Shown: positions 48,386-56,439 of the stretch, one piece after another
Layout: each line of letters starts with the position of its first letter
Numbering within the stretch: position 1 is the first letter of the stretch
NCBI RefSeq assembly: GCF_036227125.1
Contig: NZ_CP109435.1
Coordinates: 8,618,001-8,682,000, forward strand
DNA from: Streptomyces sp. NBC_01485
Lineage (GTDB): Bacteria; Actinomycetota; Actinomycetes; Streptomycetales; Streptomycetaceae
Reading direction: 5' to 3'
DNA length: 64,000 nt
The notes under the pieces: generated by a model
Databases searched by the model: none
Told to the model about the DNA's origin: nothing
The model's input: only the letters and a program-made list of their open reading frames with translations
Position numbers and translations under genes: made by a program

Positions 48386-49309
48386 TCACTCGCGCAGGAA
48401 GAACTGGTGCTGCTCGGCGATCTGCTCGTACTCCTCCAGCCGGGCCTGGGTGCGCTCGGGACCCGCGTCGATCATGGCCTGGAGCAGCGCCGACGCCATC
48501 ACCCCGGGGGCCGCGTAGGAGTCGAAGACCAGACGGGAGCCGGTGCCGATGGCGAAGGTCGCGTCGGCCTCGTCGGCCATCGGTCCCAGCGCCAGGTCGG
48601 TGATCAGCGCGACCTTGAGACCGGCGCTGCGCGCGACCCGTACGGCGGTGAGGGTCTCCTGCGCGTGCCGGGGCATCGAGAACGCCAGCACCCAGGTGCC
48701 GCCGGCCTCCCGGGACTGGAGCAGCGCGTCGTAGGCGACGCTGCCGCCCTGGGTCACCAGCCGGACGTCCGGGTGGACCCGGCGGGCGGCGTAGGCGAAG
48801 TACTCGGCGAGCGAGGCGGAGATCCGCAGGCCCACGATGGTCAGCGGCGTCGACTGCGACAGCTTGCGGCCGACGTCGATGACCTGGTCCGGGTCGGCGA
48901 AGTCGCGCCGCAGGTTCTCCAGGTTCTCGATCTCGGCGTCGACCGCGGCCTGCAGCTCGTTGCTCCGGTTCACCTCGGCCGCCGCAGGACCGCCGGCCAG
49001 GGCGCCCAGCGTGATCGACTGGAGGCTCTCCCGCAGCGCGGGATACCCGCTGAAGCCGACCGCCGCGGCGAACCGGGTCACCGAGGGCTGGCTCACCCCG
49101 ACGCGGTCCGCGAGGTCGGTGATCGACAGGAACGCCGCCTCGTTGATGTGCTCGATCAGATACTGGGCGATGCGCCGTTGGCCAGGGGACAGATGGGGGC
49201 CGTCGAAGAGCGCCCGGAGCCGGGTGGTCGGGGACACCTCCGTCTCCGGACCGGTTCTGCCCGAGGTGATCGCGGACGCCTGTGCACGTGCCTGTTGTGG
49301 CGATGGCAC
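48386..49309 (-). CDS. MurR/RpiR-family transcriptional regulator
   Basis: The 307-residue protein starts at a GTG after AAAGGAGG. The N-terminal helix-turn-helix of the RpiR type covers about residues 30-105 (LSPGQRRIAQYLIEHINEAA, LADRVGVSQPSVTRFAAAVG). A SIS sugar-phosphate-binding domain follows at 130-285 (LTIVGLRISASLAEYFAYAA, HPDVRLVTQGGSVAYD, LKVALITDLALGPMADEAD). Members repress or activate sugar-catabolism and wall-recycling genes, with a sugar phosphate as effector. The first 25 residues are a polar extension. No sugar operon is directly adjacent; its targets may be distant. The DNA-binding and SIS assignments are confident. Confidence 0.92.
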   Translation of the reverse strand: MPSPQQARAQASAITSGRTGPETEVSPTTRLRALFDGPHLSPGQRRIAQYLIEHINEAAFLSITDLADRVGVSQPSVTRFAAAVGFSGYPALRESLQSITLGALAGGPAAAEVNRSNELQAAVDAEIENLENLRRDFADPDQVIDVGRKLSQSTPLTIVGLRISASLAEYFAYAARRVHPDVRLVTQGGSVAYDALLQSREAGGTWVLAFSMPRHAQETLTAVRVARSAGLKVALITDLALGPMADEADATFAIGTGSRLVFDSYAAPGVMASALLQAMIDAGPERTQARLEEYEQIAEQHQFFLRE

Positions 49310-49407
49310 CTGTGCGCCTCCTTTGTCTTCCACGAAACTCAACATAACTCAGGGCTTCCGGCGGTCAGGGAGGGCGAACACGCCCGTCCCTGACCGGTGA
49401 CCGCGGC

Positions 49408-51072
49408 TCATCGCCGGTACAGGGTGATCGAGTGTCCGACCTCGTCGACCGTTCGGCTGGAGCGCAGCAGTAACGCCAGCCGGCCCTTCGCCTTGGCGAC
49501 GGCGGAGTCCGACACGGCCAGCAGTCCGTGCACCTGACGCGCGGGCACCCGGCGCGGATCGGCGGCCCTGATGCCGTAGTAGCCGGGCACCCCGCTGCCC
49601 TTGTACACGAGCCACGCCCGCTGGCCCCGGTAGCGGCTGTGCAGCCGGTCGGCCAGCCGCCCCAGGTCCTGGCCCCAGTCCACGTTGGAGTCGTGCAGCC
49701 GCAGATGGGTCTTCGCCGGGCCGCCGAACGCCTCGTTGGAGTACGGCAGGTAGTAGGGGAACGTCCGCAGCGAGCTGACGGCGACGAACGCCACCAGCAG
49801 CGCCGCCGCCACCCGGGTCCACCGCAGGCGCACGGTCAGGACACAACCGGCGGCCACGGCCAGGAACATCGGCAGGAAGACGGCGTACCGGGTGCCCAGG
49901 TCCCGGGACCCGGTCATGGCCGAGGCCAGCAGGACGGCGGCCGGGACGAGCACGTACGGCGCCGCGGGCCGCAGCCGGCGCACCGCGATCATCGCGACCG
50001 CCCCGGCCGTCCACAGGGCGAGCATGCCGAGCGGGGTCTTCACGACCAGCGCGACCGGCAGGTAGTACCACCGCGAGCCGGAGTACACGTGCCCGAACAG
50101 GAAGCCCTGCCACGTCTCGTTCTCCAGACCGAACTGGATCCGCATGCCGTCCCGGTAGGCCTCCGGGAAGGGCATCAGGTGGACGAGGAGCCCGCGCAGG
50201 CCGTGCACCACGGGCACATGGGTCGACCGCGGATCCCAGCGCAGCAGCGGATCGACCGTCAGATAGGTGAGCCAGACGACGCCCACGGCGGCCACCGCCA
50301 CAACTGCCGCCGCCGACAAGGCCTTTCGGAGGTCGCGGGGCCGCAGGGTCCACATCGACAGCGCCGCCAGGACCATCAGCACGGGGACCGCGGGCAGCGT
50401 GCTCATCTTCGTGGCGAGGCCCGCGCCCAGCGCGGCCCCCGCGAGCGGCAGGCACAGGCGCGGCCTGCCGAGGCGGGCCCGCCACAGCAGCCACACCGAC
50501 GTCAGCAGGAAGCCCGCCGCCGGGACGTCCAGCGTCGCCAGCGAGCCGTGCGCGACGACGTCGGGGGAGAAGGCGTACAGGGCGAGCGCCGTCAGCGCGG
50601 GGGCGAGGCCGGCCAGGTCACGGGCGAAGGCGAACACCACCAGGCCGAACAGCAGCGTCAGCACGATCACCGGCAGCCTGGCCCACAGCATCAGCCGCCA
50701 GGGATCGTTGCCGGACTCGTACAACAGGTGCCGGCCCGCCGCCTGGGCGTCGGTGAACGAGGCGTCGACGTGCGGGTGGGCGAAGACCACGCCGACGGCG
50801 ACGACGAGCTTGCCGAGCGGCGGGTGCTCCGGGTTGTAGCGCACCCGGTGCTCGTGCAGGTAGTCCGCCGCCGTGGCGACGTACACCGGCTCGTCGATGG
50901 TCGGCGTCTGCCGCAGCGCGGACGTGACCATCGCGACGGCCATCTGCGCGAGCAGGGCGACCACCAGGAGCGGCACGAGCCGTCGTCGACGGGCCGACGC
51001 CGAGGACCGGGCCTGCCCCGTGTCGGAGGTGGGCCCGGGCTCCAGGGTCGTGTGCAGTTCGCGCGCCATCAT
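49408..51072 (-). CDS. GT39/PMT-like integral membrane glycosyltransferase
   Basis: The 554-residue protein starts at an ATG pair after AGGGCGG. A short cytoplasmic basic N-terminus leads into about ten to eleven membrane helices. The first outside loop has TPTIDEPVYVATAADYLHEH, with the Asp-Glu that is catalytic in PMT/ArnT-type enzymes, and YNPEHPPLGKL follows. Later outside segments include PEAYRDGMRIQFGLENETWQ and VYSGSRWYYLP. It would transfer a sugar from a polyprenyl-phosphate donor to protein or another acceptor outside the membrane. Leu534 near the C-terminus is a TTA codon (49471-49473), so full-length synthesis may need bldA tRNA. Donor and acceptor are unknown. Confidence 0.87.
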   Translation of the reverse strand: MMARELHTTLEPGPTSDTGQARSSASARRRRLVPLLVVALLAQMAVAMVTSALRQTPTIDEPVYVATAADYLHEHRVRYNPEHPPLGKLVVAVGVVFAHPHVDASFTDAQAAGRHLLYESGNDPWRLMLWARLPVIVLTLLFGLVVFAFARDLAGLAPALTALALYAFSPDVVAHGSLATLDVPAAGFLLTSVWLLWRARLGRPRLCLPLAGAALGAGLATKMSTLPAVPVLMVLAALSMWTLRPRDLRKALSAAAVVAVAAVGVVWLTYLTVDPLLRWDPRSTHVPVVHGLRGLLVHLMPFPEAYRDGMRIQFGLENETWQGFLFGHVYSGSRWYYLPVALVVKTPLGMLALWTAGAVAMIAVRRLRPAAPYVLVPAAVLLASAMTGSRDLGTRYAVFLPMFLAVAAGCVLTVRLRWTRVAAALLVAFVAVSSLRTFPYYLPYSNEAFGGPAKTHLRLHDSNVDWGQDLGRLADRLHSRYRGQRAWLVYKGSGVPGYYGIRAADPRRVPARQVHGLLAVSDSAVAKAKGRLALLLRSSRTVDEVGHSITLYRR

Positions 51073-51164
51073 CCGCCCTGCGGTGACGCCGGCCGGGCGG
51101 TGGCGGGAGCGATCCGGAGCAGCCTCATGGGCCTACTCTGCATCAGCTCCCGCCCCTGCGGGCG

Positions 51165-53081
51165 TTACCGCTTCAGGAGTCGTACCGACAGACCGTCCGC
51201 CGTGTACACGGGTACGGCCCGCAGACGGTCGGAGTTCAGTTCAATACGGTCGAACTGACCGCGCAGCGCCGACGCGTCGATCACCGGGACGGTCGTCCCC
51301 GCGGCCGGCGGCTGCTCGGAGTCCAGGCGCAGCGACAGCACCGAGCCCTTCTCCAGCCGGACCCGCCCGGACACGGTGAGGACCGCGCCGTGGTGTCCAC
51401 GCACCGTCAGATCCAGCACCGCGCCGGACCCCTGGGCCCACGCGCCGCGTACCCGCACCGGCGCGCCCGCGCGCAGCGTGCCGCCGGTCAGCCGCACATC
51501 GCCCTGGCCCAGCGCGTTCGCGTGCCCGGCGACGAGCACGCCCGCCTCCAGCACGGTGCCGCCGTGGTAGCGGTTGTGCCCGGTCAGGGTCAGCGTGCCG
51601 GAGCCGCGCTTGGTCAGACCGCCGTCGCCCTCGATGTCGTTGCGCCAGGCGTCGGCCGCCTGGAAGCCGCCCTTGGACGCGTCCAGGGTGACCGTGACGT
51701 CGGAGTCGAAGGAGCCGTAACCGTCCGCCGCCGCGAACAGGTTGAGCCGGCCCCACTGCTCGAAGCCGTCCAGCAGCACGTACCCGGAGGGCAGCGCGGT
51801 CGTGCGCAGCACCTCGCGGCGCTGGGCCGCCGTGAGGTACGGCTGCCGGGTCTCCAGCAGCACCTCGGCGCCCTTGGGCACGGTGAGCGGGTTCTTGCGG
51901 CCCTCCTGGTCGAGGATGTACGTCAGCCTGGGCTCGACGGCGCGGGCGTTGGCCTCCCGGTCGGCGTACCTGTCGGAGGCGTCGGAGTGCGCGTGGGCGA
52001 ACAGGGTGTCGGCCGTGGCGCCGGTCTTCTGGGTGAAGTAGGCCACGGCCTGGGCGCGGGCGGCCGCCTTCAGCTCGGCGTTGGCCGGGTCGGCGAGCGT
52101 GGCGGCGGCGAGGGCGGTGGCCATGATGCGGCCGCCGAGGACGTCGACCGGGGAGTGCATGCCGGCGACGATCCGGGTGTGGCTCAGCTCCAGGGCGCGG
52201 GTCACCAGCTCCTGGAACCGCTCGGGCACCGCGTACGCGAGCGCCAGCGAGGCCAGGTGGAAGGCGTTGGTGTGACCGCTGGGGAAGCCGCCGTCGTCCG
52301 TGGCCGAGGTGCCGCGCTGCCGCAGCAGTTGCGGGACGACGACCACCTTCGACTCGTAGACCGGGTAGCCGAGCGCGTCGGTCTTCCCGGTGGGGACGAC
52401 CTGGCTGTTCTCGTTCATGCGCCACGGACGCGGGTACTGGAAGGCGGCCTTGCCCGGGTTGCCGGAGGCGAACGGGCCGCGCACGGTGTCGACGAGCGTC
52501 GCGACCTGGCCGAGGTCGGAGGTGTGCGAGCCGGCGCCGATCGCGGAGCCGGCGGGCGCGTCGGCGGGCACGGCGTCGTTGATCGTGGTCGCGGGCGTGG
52601 CGTCCGGCGCGCTCGTGATCGACGTGACCGCCTTGGCGCCGGTCTTGTACAGGTCCGCCAGGGGACCCAGGCCGCCGATCATCGCGTAGCTCTGGTGCTG
52701 GCGGTCGTAGACGAACGCCTCCCTGCCCTGCGCCTGGGTGCGGGAGCGGGTGACGTCGACGCAGTAGCGCACGTTGGCGCGCAGTATGTCGGGCCGCAGC
52801 GGGGTGCCGGTGTTCCACGCCGGGCCGGTCTTCCACACCTTCGCGAAGCCGCCGAGGACCCGCACCACGGCGTTGGTCTCGGGCGTGAGGTTCGCCGTGA
52901 GGTTCGTCCTGTAGTCGTCGACGAACGTGAGCGGGCCCGCGGCGGCCTTCGCGTCGGCCGCGCCCAGCCAGGAGACCAGTGTCGGGGCGGCGACCAGGGC
53001 CGCCGAGCCGCCGAAGGAGACCTTCAGGAAACGCCTTCTGTTGACGGCCGTGGGGGAGCTGAGCCCGGCGGATGACGGCAT
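51165..53081 (-). CDS. Tat-exported PAP2-type acid phosphatase with beta-helix tail
   Basis: The 638-residue protein begins with a twin-arginine signal (NRRRFLKVSFGG, residues 14-25, cleavage after a second hydrophobic stretch near ADAKA). The PAP2/class A phosphatase motifs follow: GGFPSGHTNAFH near residue 265 and RIVAGMHSPVDVLGGR near residue 303, with the catalytic His and Arg. From about residue 480 the protein is repetitive and glycine-rich (GGLTKRGSGTLTLTGHNRYH, GGTVLEAGVLVAGHANALGQ, GDVRLTGGTLRAG), the passenger-associated beta-helix repeat known from autotransporters. It is probably folded in the cytoplasm with a metal or cofactor and exported. It hydrolyses phosphomonoesters or may act as a vanadium haloperoxidase-like enzyme. 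It diverges from the ROK gene. Confidence 0.87.
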   Translation of the reverse strand: MPSSAGLSSPTAVNRRRFLKVSFGGSAALVAAPTLVSWLGAADAKAAAGPLTFVDDYRTNLTANLTPETNAVVRVLGGFAKVWKTGPAWNTGTPLRPDILRANVRYCVDVTRSRTQAQGREAFVYDRQHQSYAMIGGLGPLADLYKTGAKAVTSITSAPDATPATTINDAVPADAPAGSAIGAGSHTSDLGQVATLVDTVRGPFASGNPGKAAFQYPRPWRMNENSQVVPTGKTDALGYPVYESKVVVVPQLLRQRGTSATDDGGFPSGHTNAFHLASLALAYAVPERFQELVTRALELSHTRIVAGMHSPVDVLGGRIMATALAAATLADPANAELKAAARAQAVAYFTQKTGATADTLFAHAHSDASDRYADREANARAVEPRLTYILDQEGRKNPLTVPKGAEVLLETRQPYLTAAQRREVLRTTALPSGYVLLDGFEQWGRLNLFAAADGYGSFDSDVTVTLDASKGGFQAADAWRNDIEGDGGLTKRGSGTLTLTGHNRYHGGTVLEAGVLVAGHANALGQGDVRLTGGTLRAGAPVRVRGAWAQGSGAVLDLTVRGHHGAVLTVSGRVRLEKGSVLSLRLDSEQPPAAGTTVPVIDASALRGQFDRIELNSDRLRAVPVYTADGLSVRLLKR

Positions 53082-53250
53082 GGGTGGTGCCTCTCTGGAG
53101 TTCTTCGGCCGTGGGGCCGGCGGGAAGAGGTGCGATCACGTGCGGCTCGAGGTTCCGGTGACGACCGGTGAGCCGGATGACGCTTCTGAGCGAAGATCTA
53201 CGGCCGGGCTGTGTCTCTTCTGCGATGGCCCGGCAACCGGAACATGTCCT

Positions 53251-53314
53251 GCGGGTGAATGTGCGATCGGCACCTCACGGACATGCCGGTGAACGTGCGA
53301 CCGGCCCCTCACGG
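53251..53314. repeat. Two 30-bp direct repeats, 26 of 30 identical
   Basis: Copies at 53251-53280 and 53285-53314 share GGTGAA-GTGCGA-CGG and CCTCACGG with four differences, a 34-bp period. The differences are three T/C or G/C changes and one A/C. Possible regulator-binding units or a duplication scar. Confidence 0.6.
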
Positions 53315-53363
53315 AACCGAACGCGCCACCTCCGGCGCGCCCTTGACCGGCGGCCACGACGGC

Positions 53364-53391
53364 CACCCCCTTACGCGCGCGTAAGGGGGTG
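53364..53391. promoter_or_regulatory. Perfect 28-bp palindrome
   Basis: The left arm CACCCCCTTACGCG meets its exact complement with no loop. Both flanking genes point away from it, so it is not a terminator for either. A dimeric regulator site or a cruciform is more likely. Confidence 0.6.
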
Positions 53392-53549
53392 CGAAGGGGG
53401 AGTGTCCTGCACGGATCGGATCCTCTTTCGTCGGCGCGCTGAAGCCTGCGACGGCGGGCGAGACCGTGACCACGGGAAACGTGACTCGGTGGACTAGGGA
53501 AGCCCCGGGACGGGCCTCTGGCGAAGCACGGCAGGCGAGTACCGTGAAG

Positions 53550-53573
53550 TTCGTTAGGAAGTTAACTAACGAA
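53550..53573. promoter_or_regulatory. Operator-like inverted repeat upstream of the ROK regulator
   Basis: TTCGTTAG (53550-53557) and CTAACGAA (53566-53573) are perfect 8-bp complements around GAAGTTAA. The inner TTAGGAAGTTAACTAA resembles NagC/XylR-type (ROK) operators. It lies 76 nt upstream of the ROK start and probably mediates autoregulation. Confidence 0.7.
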
Positions 53574-53648
53574 GTACAGTGCGTCAAGAGTCATCGCGCA
53601 CCCGACCATTCGGCGGGCGAGCGCCCCTGTACCCGTGTGGGGGAATCT

Positions 53649-54794
53649 GTGGAACTCGACGTGGCTGCGGCCCCCCGCCTGACCGAGAGCGCGAACACCG
53701 TCTTCACCGTGCTGGCCCGCGCGGGCAGCGCGACCCGGCCGCAGCTCGCGAGCCTGGCGGGGCTGTCCAAGCCGACGGTGTCCTCCGCCGTGGCGGAACT
53801 GGAGGGCGCCCGGCTCGCCGCGCACTCCGGCACCGCCTCCAGCGGCACCGGCCGCTCCGCCGCCGTCTACTGCCTCGGGCCGGCCGCCGGCGCCGTACTG
53901 GCCGTCGACCTCGGCCCCGCCCTCACCCGGGTCCGGGGCTGCGCCCTGGACGGCGCCCCGCTCGCCGAGGCCACCGCCTCCCGCGAGGACGCCGCCGACG
54001 CCGTACGCGAGGCGCTCGCCGCGCTGCCCGCCGGTGTCCCGCTGCGCTCCGTCGTCGTCGCCGTCGGTGACGTCGCCGCGCGGGACCGGCGGGGCAGCGG
54101 GATGCGCCCCGCCACCGCCAAGGCGGGGCCGGTCTTCGACGCCATGGCCGTCGCCCTGCCGCCGGGCGTCCCCGTCCACCTGGAGAACAACGTCAACTGC
54201 GCCGCGCTCGCGGAACTGCACGAGGGCGCCGCGCGCGGCCGTCACACCTTCGGCTACCTGCGCATCGGCGTGGGCATCGGCCTCGGCATCGTCGTCGGGG
54301 GGCAGGTGCTGCGCGGCTCGAACGGCGCCGCCGGAGAGCTGGCCCGGCTGCCCTACCCCTGGGACGACGGCCGCGAGCCGCGCCAGGAGGCGCTGGAGGA
54401 GTACATCGGCGCCCGCTCCCTGCTGCGCCGGGCCGGTGCGGCCTGGCAGGCCGCGGACGGCCCGTGCCCCCGCACCACCGAACGGCTCTTCGCCCTCGCC
54501 GGGGAGGGCAGGGCCGCCGCCCGCGCCGTCGTAGGCCGGCACGCCGCGGACATCGGCCGGCTCGCCGCCGCCGTCACCGCCGTACTGGACCCGGGCCTGA
54601 TCGTGCTCGGCGGCAGCACCGGCGCGGATCCGCAGCTCCTGCCCGGTGTGCGGGCCGAACTGGCCCGGCTGAGCTGGCCCACCGAGGTGGTCAGCAGCAC
54701 CGTCGGCGATTACGGCACTGTTACGGGCGCCGCACGGCTCGCGGTCGCCAGGGGAGTCCAAACCGTGACCCAGACCGCGCGGGCTGAGGATTGA
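53649..54794 (+). CDS. ROK-family transcriptional regulator of the sugar operon
   Basis: The 381-residue protein starts at a GTG after GGGGGA. A winged helix-turn-helix occupies residues 10-70 (TVFTVLARAGSATRPQLASL, AGLSKPTVSSAVAELEGARL). The ROK sugar-kinase-like domain follows: AVLAVDLGPALTRVRG for the phosphate loop, HLENNVNCAALAELHEGAAR, and GYLRIGVGIGLGIVVGGQVL with GAAGELARLPYP. The usual zinc-binding CxCGxxGC motif near residue 250 is not visible, and no kinase activity is expected. It lies 273 bp upstream of the ABC transporter genes on the same strand and most likely controls them. The inducer is presumably the transported sugar or its breakdown product. Confidence 0.9.
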   Translation: MELDVAAAPRLTESANTVFTVLARAGSATRPQLASLAGLSKPTVSSAVAELEGARLAAHSGTASSGTGRSAAVYCLGPAAGAVLAVDLGPALTRVRGCALDGAPLAEATASREDAADAVREALAALPAGVPLRSVVVAVGDVAARDRRGSGMRPATAKAGPVFDAMAVALPPGVPVHLENNVNCAALAELHEGAARGRHTFGYLRIGVGIGLGIVVGGQVLRGSNGAAGELARLPYPWDDGREPRQEALEEYIGARSLLRRAGAAWQAADGPCPRTTERLFALAGEGRAAARAVVGRHAADIGRLAAAVTAVLDPGLIVLGGSTGADPQLLPGVRAELARLSWPTEVVSSTVGDYGTVTGAARLAVARGVQTVTQTARAED

Positions 54795-54844
54795 CGGCCT
54801 CCGACTTGGTCTGCCAATGTCCGGACAAGCGCTTTCTAAGTCGG
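54791..54844 (+). promoter_or_regulatory. Candidate promoter and operator of the sugar ABC operon
   Basis: TTGACG (54792 region) and CAATGT 18 bp on form a possible promoter. AAGCGCTT (54827-54834) is an 8-bp palindrome of the kind bound by LacI-family repressors, and CCGACTT (54801-54807) with AAGTCGG (54838-54844) flanks it. The remaining 220 bp to the binding-protein start showed nothing further. Confidence 0.4.
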
Positions 54845-55067
54845 TCGGGACGCCGGCTCGGGAGGAGCGTCCCGCCCGTGCACGAAGATGTACGGCAGCC
54901 ACGCGAGGGCGTGCTCGCACGGTGACGGCCCGGAGGCCGGGGACCGCACCCGCAGGGACGACGCGGCCGGGCGAGGCCGCGCCCCCGGAAGGCGCACATC
55001 CGAGAACAATGCACCCGTGCCGCAGCGACCGGCCCGGAAATCCGTCACGCACCTCAGGGAGGACCCG

Positions 55068-56399
55068 GTGGGTCACCAGATCTCGCGCAGAACCCTCTTC
55101 CGCACCGCCGGCGGACTGGCCGCCGCCGGCGCGCTCGGCAGCGCGCTCAGCGCCTGCGCCGGCGGGACCGGCGCCGGCAGCACCAGCAGCAAGCTGACCA
55201 TGACCTGGTGGGGCAGCGACGAGCGCCACGCGGCGTACAAGAAGGCGCTGGCCGCCTTCCAGGAGAAGAACCCGAAGATCGAGATCCTGGAGACGTACTC
55301 CGGCTACGACGGGTACTTCGACAAGTTCAACACCAACATCGCCGGCGGCAGCGCCCCCGACCTGCTCCAGATGGACCGTGCGCTGGTCGCCCAGTACGCC
55401 CGCAAGGGCGTCCTCACGCCCCTCGACTCCTACGTCGGCAAGTCCCTGGACCTCACCGGCTTCTCCAAGGAACTGCTCGCGGCCGGCACCGTCGACGGCA
55501 AGCTGTACGGCGTCCCGTCCGGCATCGGCATCAGCCAGCTCACGGCCAACCGCAGCGGTCTGGAGAAGCTGGGGCTGACCTTCCCGGACCGCGAGTGGAC
55601 CTGGGCCGATCTGAAGAACCTCTCCGTCGACATCCACAAGAAGAGCGGCGGAAAGATCCACGGCGTCGACGACGGCGGCGGCGGCACCCTGAACGCCTTC
55701 GAGATCTTCGCCCGCGAGCACGGCCAGGACCTGTTCACCACGGACGGCAAGAAGCTCGGCTTCACCCCGGAGACCCTCCAGGCATGGTGGGAGTACTGGG
55801 CCGAGATGCGCAAGATCAACGCCGCCCCGGCGCCGGCGGTCACCTCCGCCGCGCACAACGACCTCACCAAGAACGCCGTGGTCCTCGGGAAGGCCCTGTT
55901 CACCTTCGACTCCGGCGTCTACGGCGCGGGCGGTTCCATCACGGACGCCACCCTCGACTTCCTGCCCACCCCGCAGGGCGACTGGTCCGGCGCGCGCGAG
56001 GGCAACTACGTCAACGGCGGTGTGCTGCTCAGCGCCACCAAGGCGAGCAAGCGGGTCGCGGACTCCGTGAAGATCATGTCGTTCATCGCCCAGGATCAGA
56101 CGGCCATCAAGGACATGATGCTGCAGCGCGGCATCCCGCCGACCGAGAAGGCCCGCTCCGTGATCGCCGGAGCGCTGGACGCCACGGACAAGCGGAACAT
56201 GGACGTCGCCGACTACCTCTCCAAGCGGGTCACGAAGGCCACGAACGACCTGCCCACTCCGGCGGCCCCGCCGCAGGGCGCCGACCAGATCTGGAACCTG
56301 CTGTTCCAGTCCAACCTCGCCATCGCCTTCGGCAAGAAGTCCATCAAGGCGCAGCTCGGCGAGTTCTTCGACCAGGCGGCAGGCATTCTGTCCGCGTAA
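55068..56399 (+). CDS. Sugar-binding lipoprotein of an ABC importer
   Basis: The 443-residue protein starts at a GTG after GGGAGG. Its N-terminus is a lipoprotein signal with a twin-arginine feature (SRRTLFRTAGGLAAAGA) and lipobox LSAC near residue 30. The body is a cluster B (family 1) extracellular binding protein: LTMTWWGSDERHAAYKKALA, FQEKNPKIEILETYSGYDGY, APDLLQMDRALVAQYARKGV, then YGVPSGIGISQLTANRSGLE and WTWADLKNLS. Such proteins bind oligosaccharides or monosaccharides for CUT1 transporters. It is followed 40 nt later by the two permeases. The ATPase is not encoded here and is probably a shared MsiK-type protein, as usual in Streptomyces. Confidence 0.92.
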   Translation: MGHQISRRTLFRTAGGLAAAGALGSALSACAGGTGAGSTSSKLTMTWWGSDERHAAYKKALAAFQEKNPKIEILETYSGYDGYFDKFNTNIAGGSAPDLLQMDRALVAQYARKGVLTPLDSYVGKSLDLTGFSKELLAAGTVDGKLYGVPSGIGISQLTANRSGLEKLGLTFPDREWTWADLKNLSVDIHKKSGGKIHGVDDGGGGTLNAFEIFAREHGQDLFTTDGKKLGFTPETLQAWWEYWAEMRKINAAPAPAVTSAAHNDLTKNAVVLGKALFTFDSGVYGAGGSITDATLDFLPTPQGDWSGAREGNYVNGGVLLSATKASKRVADSVKIMSFIAQDQTAIKDMMLQRGIPPTEKARSVIAGALDATDKRNMDVADYLSKRVTKATNDLPTPAAPPQGADQIWNLLFQSNLAIAFGKKSIKAQLGEFFDQAAGILSA

Positions 56400-56439
56400 G
56401 GCGCGGAGCACGTAGAGACACCGGGAGAGGGTCAGGAAG

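Larger units (their letters stand above)
53082..53648. other. 567-bp intergenic space rich in repeats
   Basis: No convincing gene lies between the divergent phosphatase and ROK genes. It holds two imperfect 30-bp direct repeats (53251-53314), a perfect 28-bp palindrome (53364-53391) and the operator-like repeat at 53550-53573, each listed separately. The frame open upstream of the ROK start shows no family similarity and lacks a ribosome site. Confidence 0.7.
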
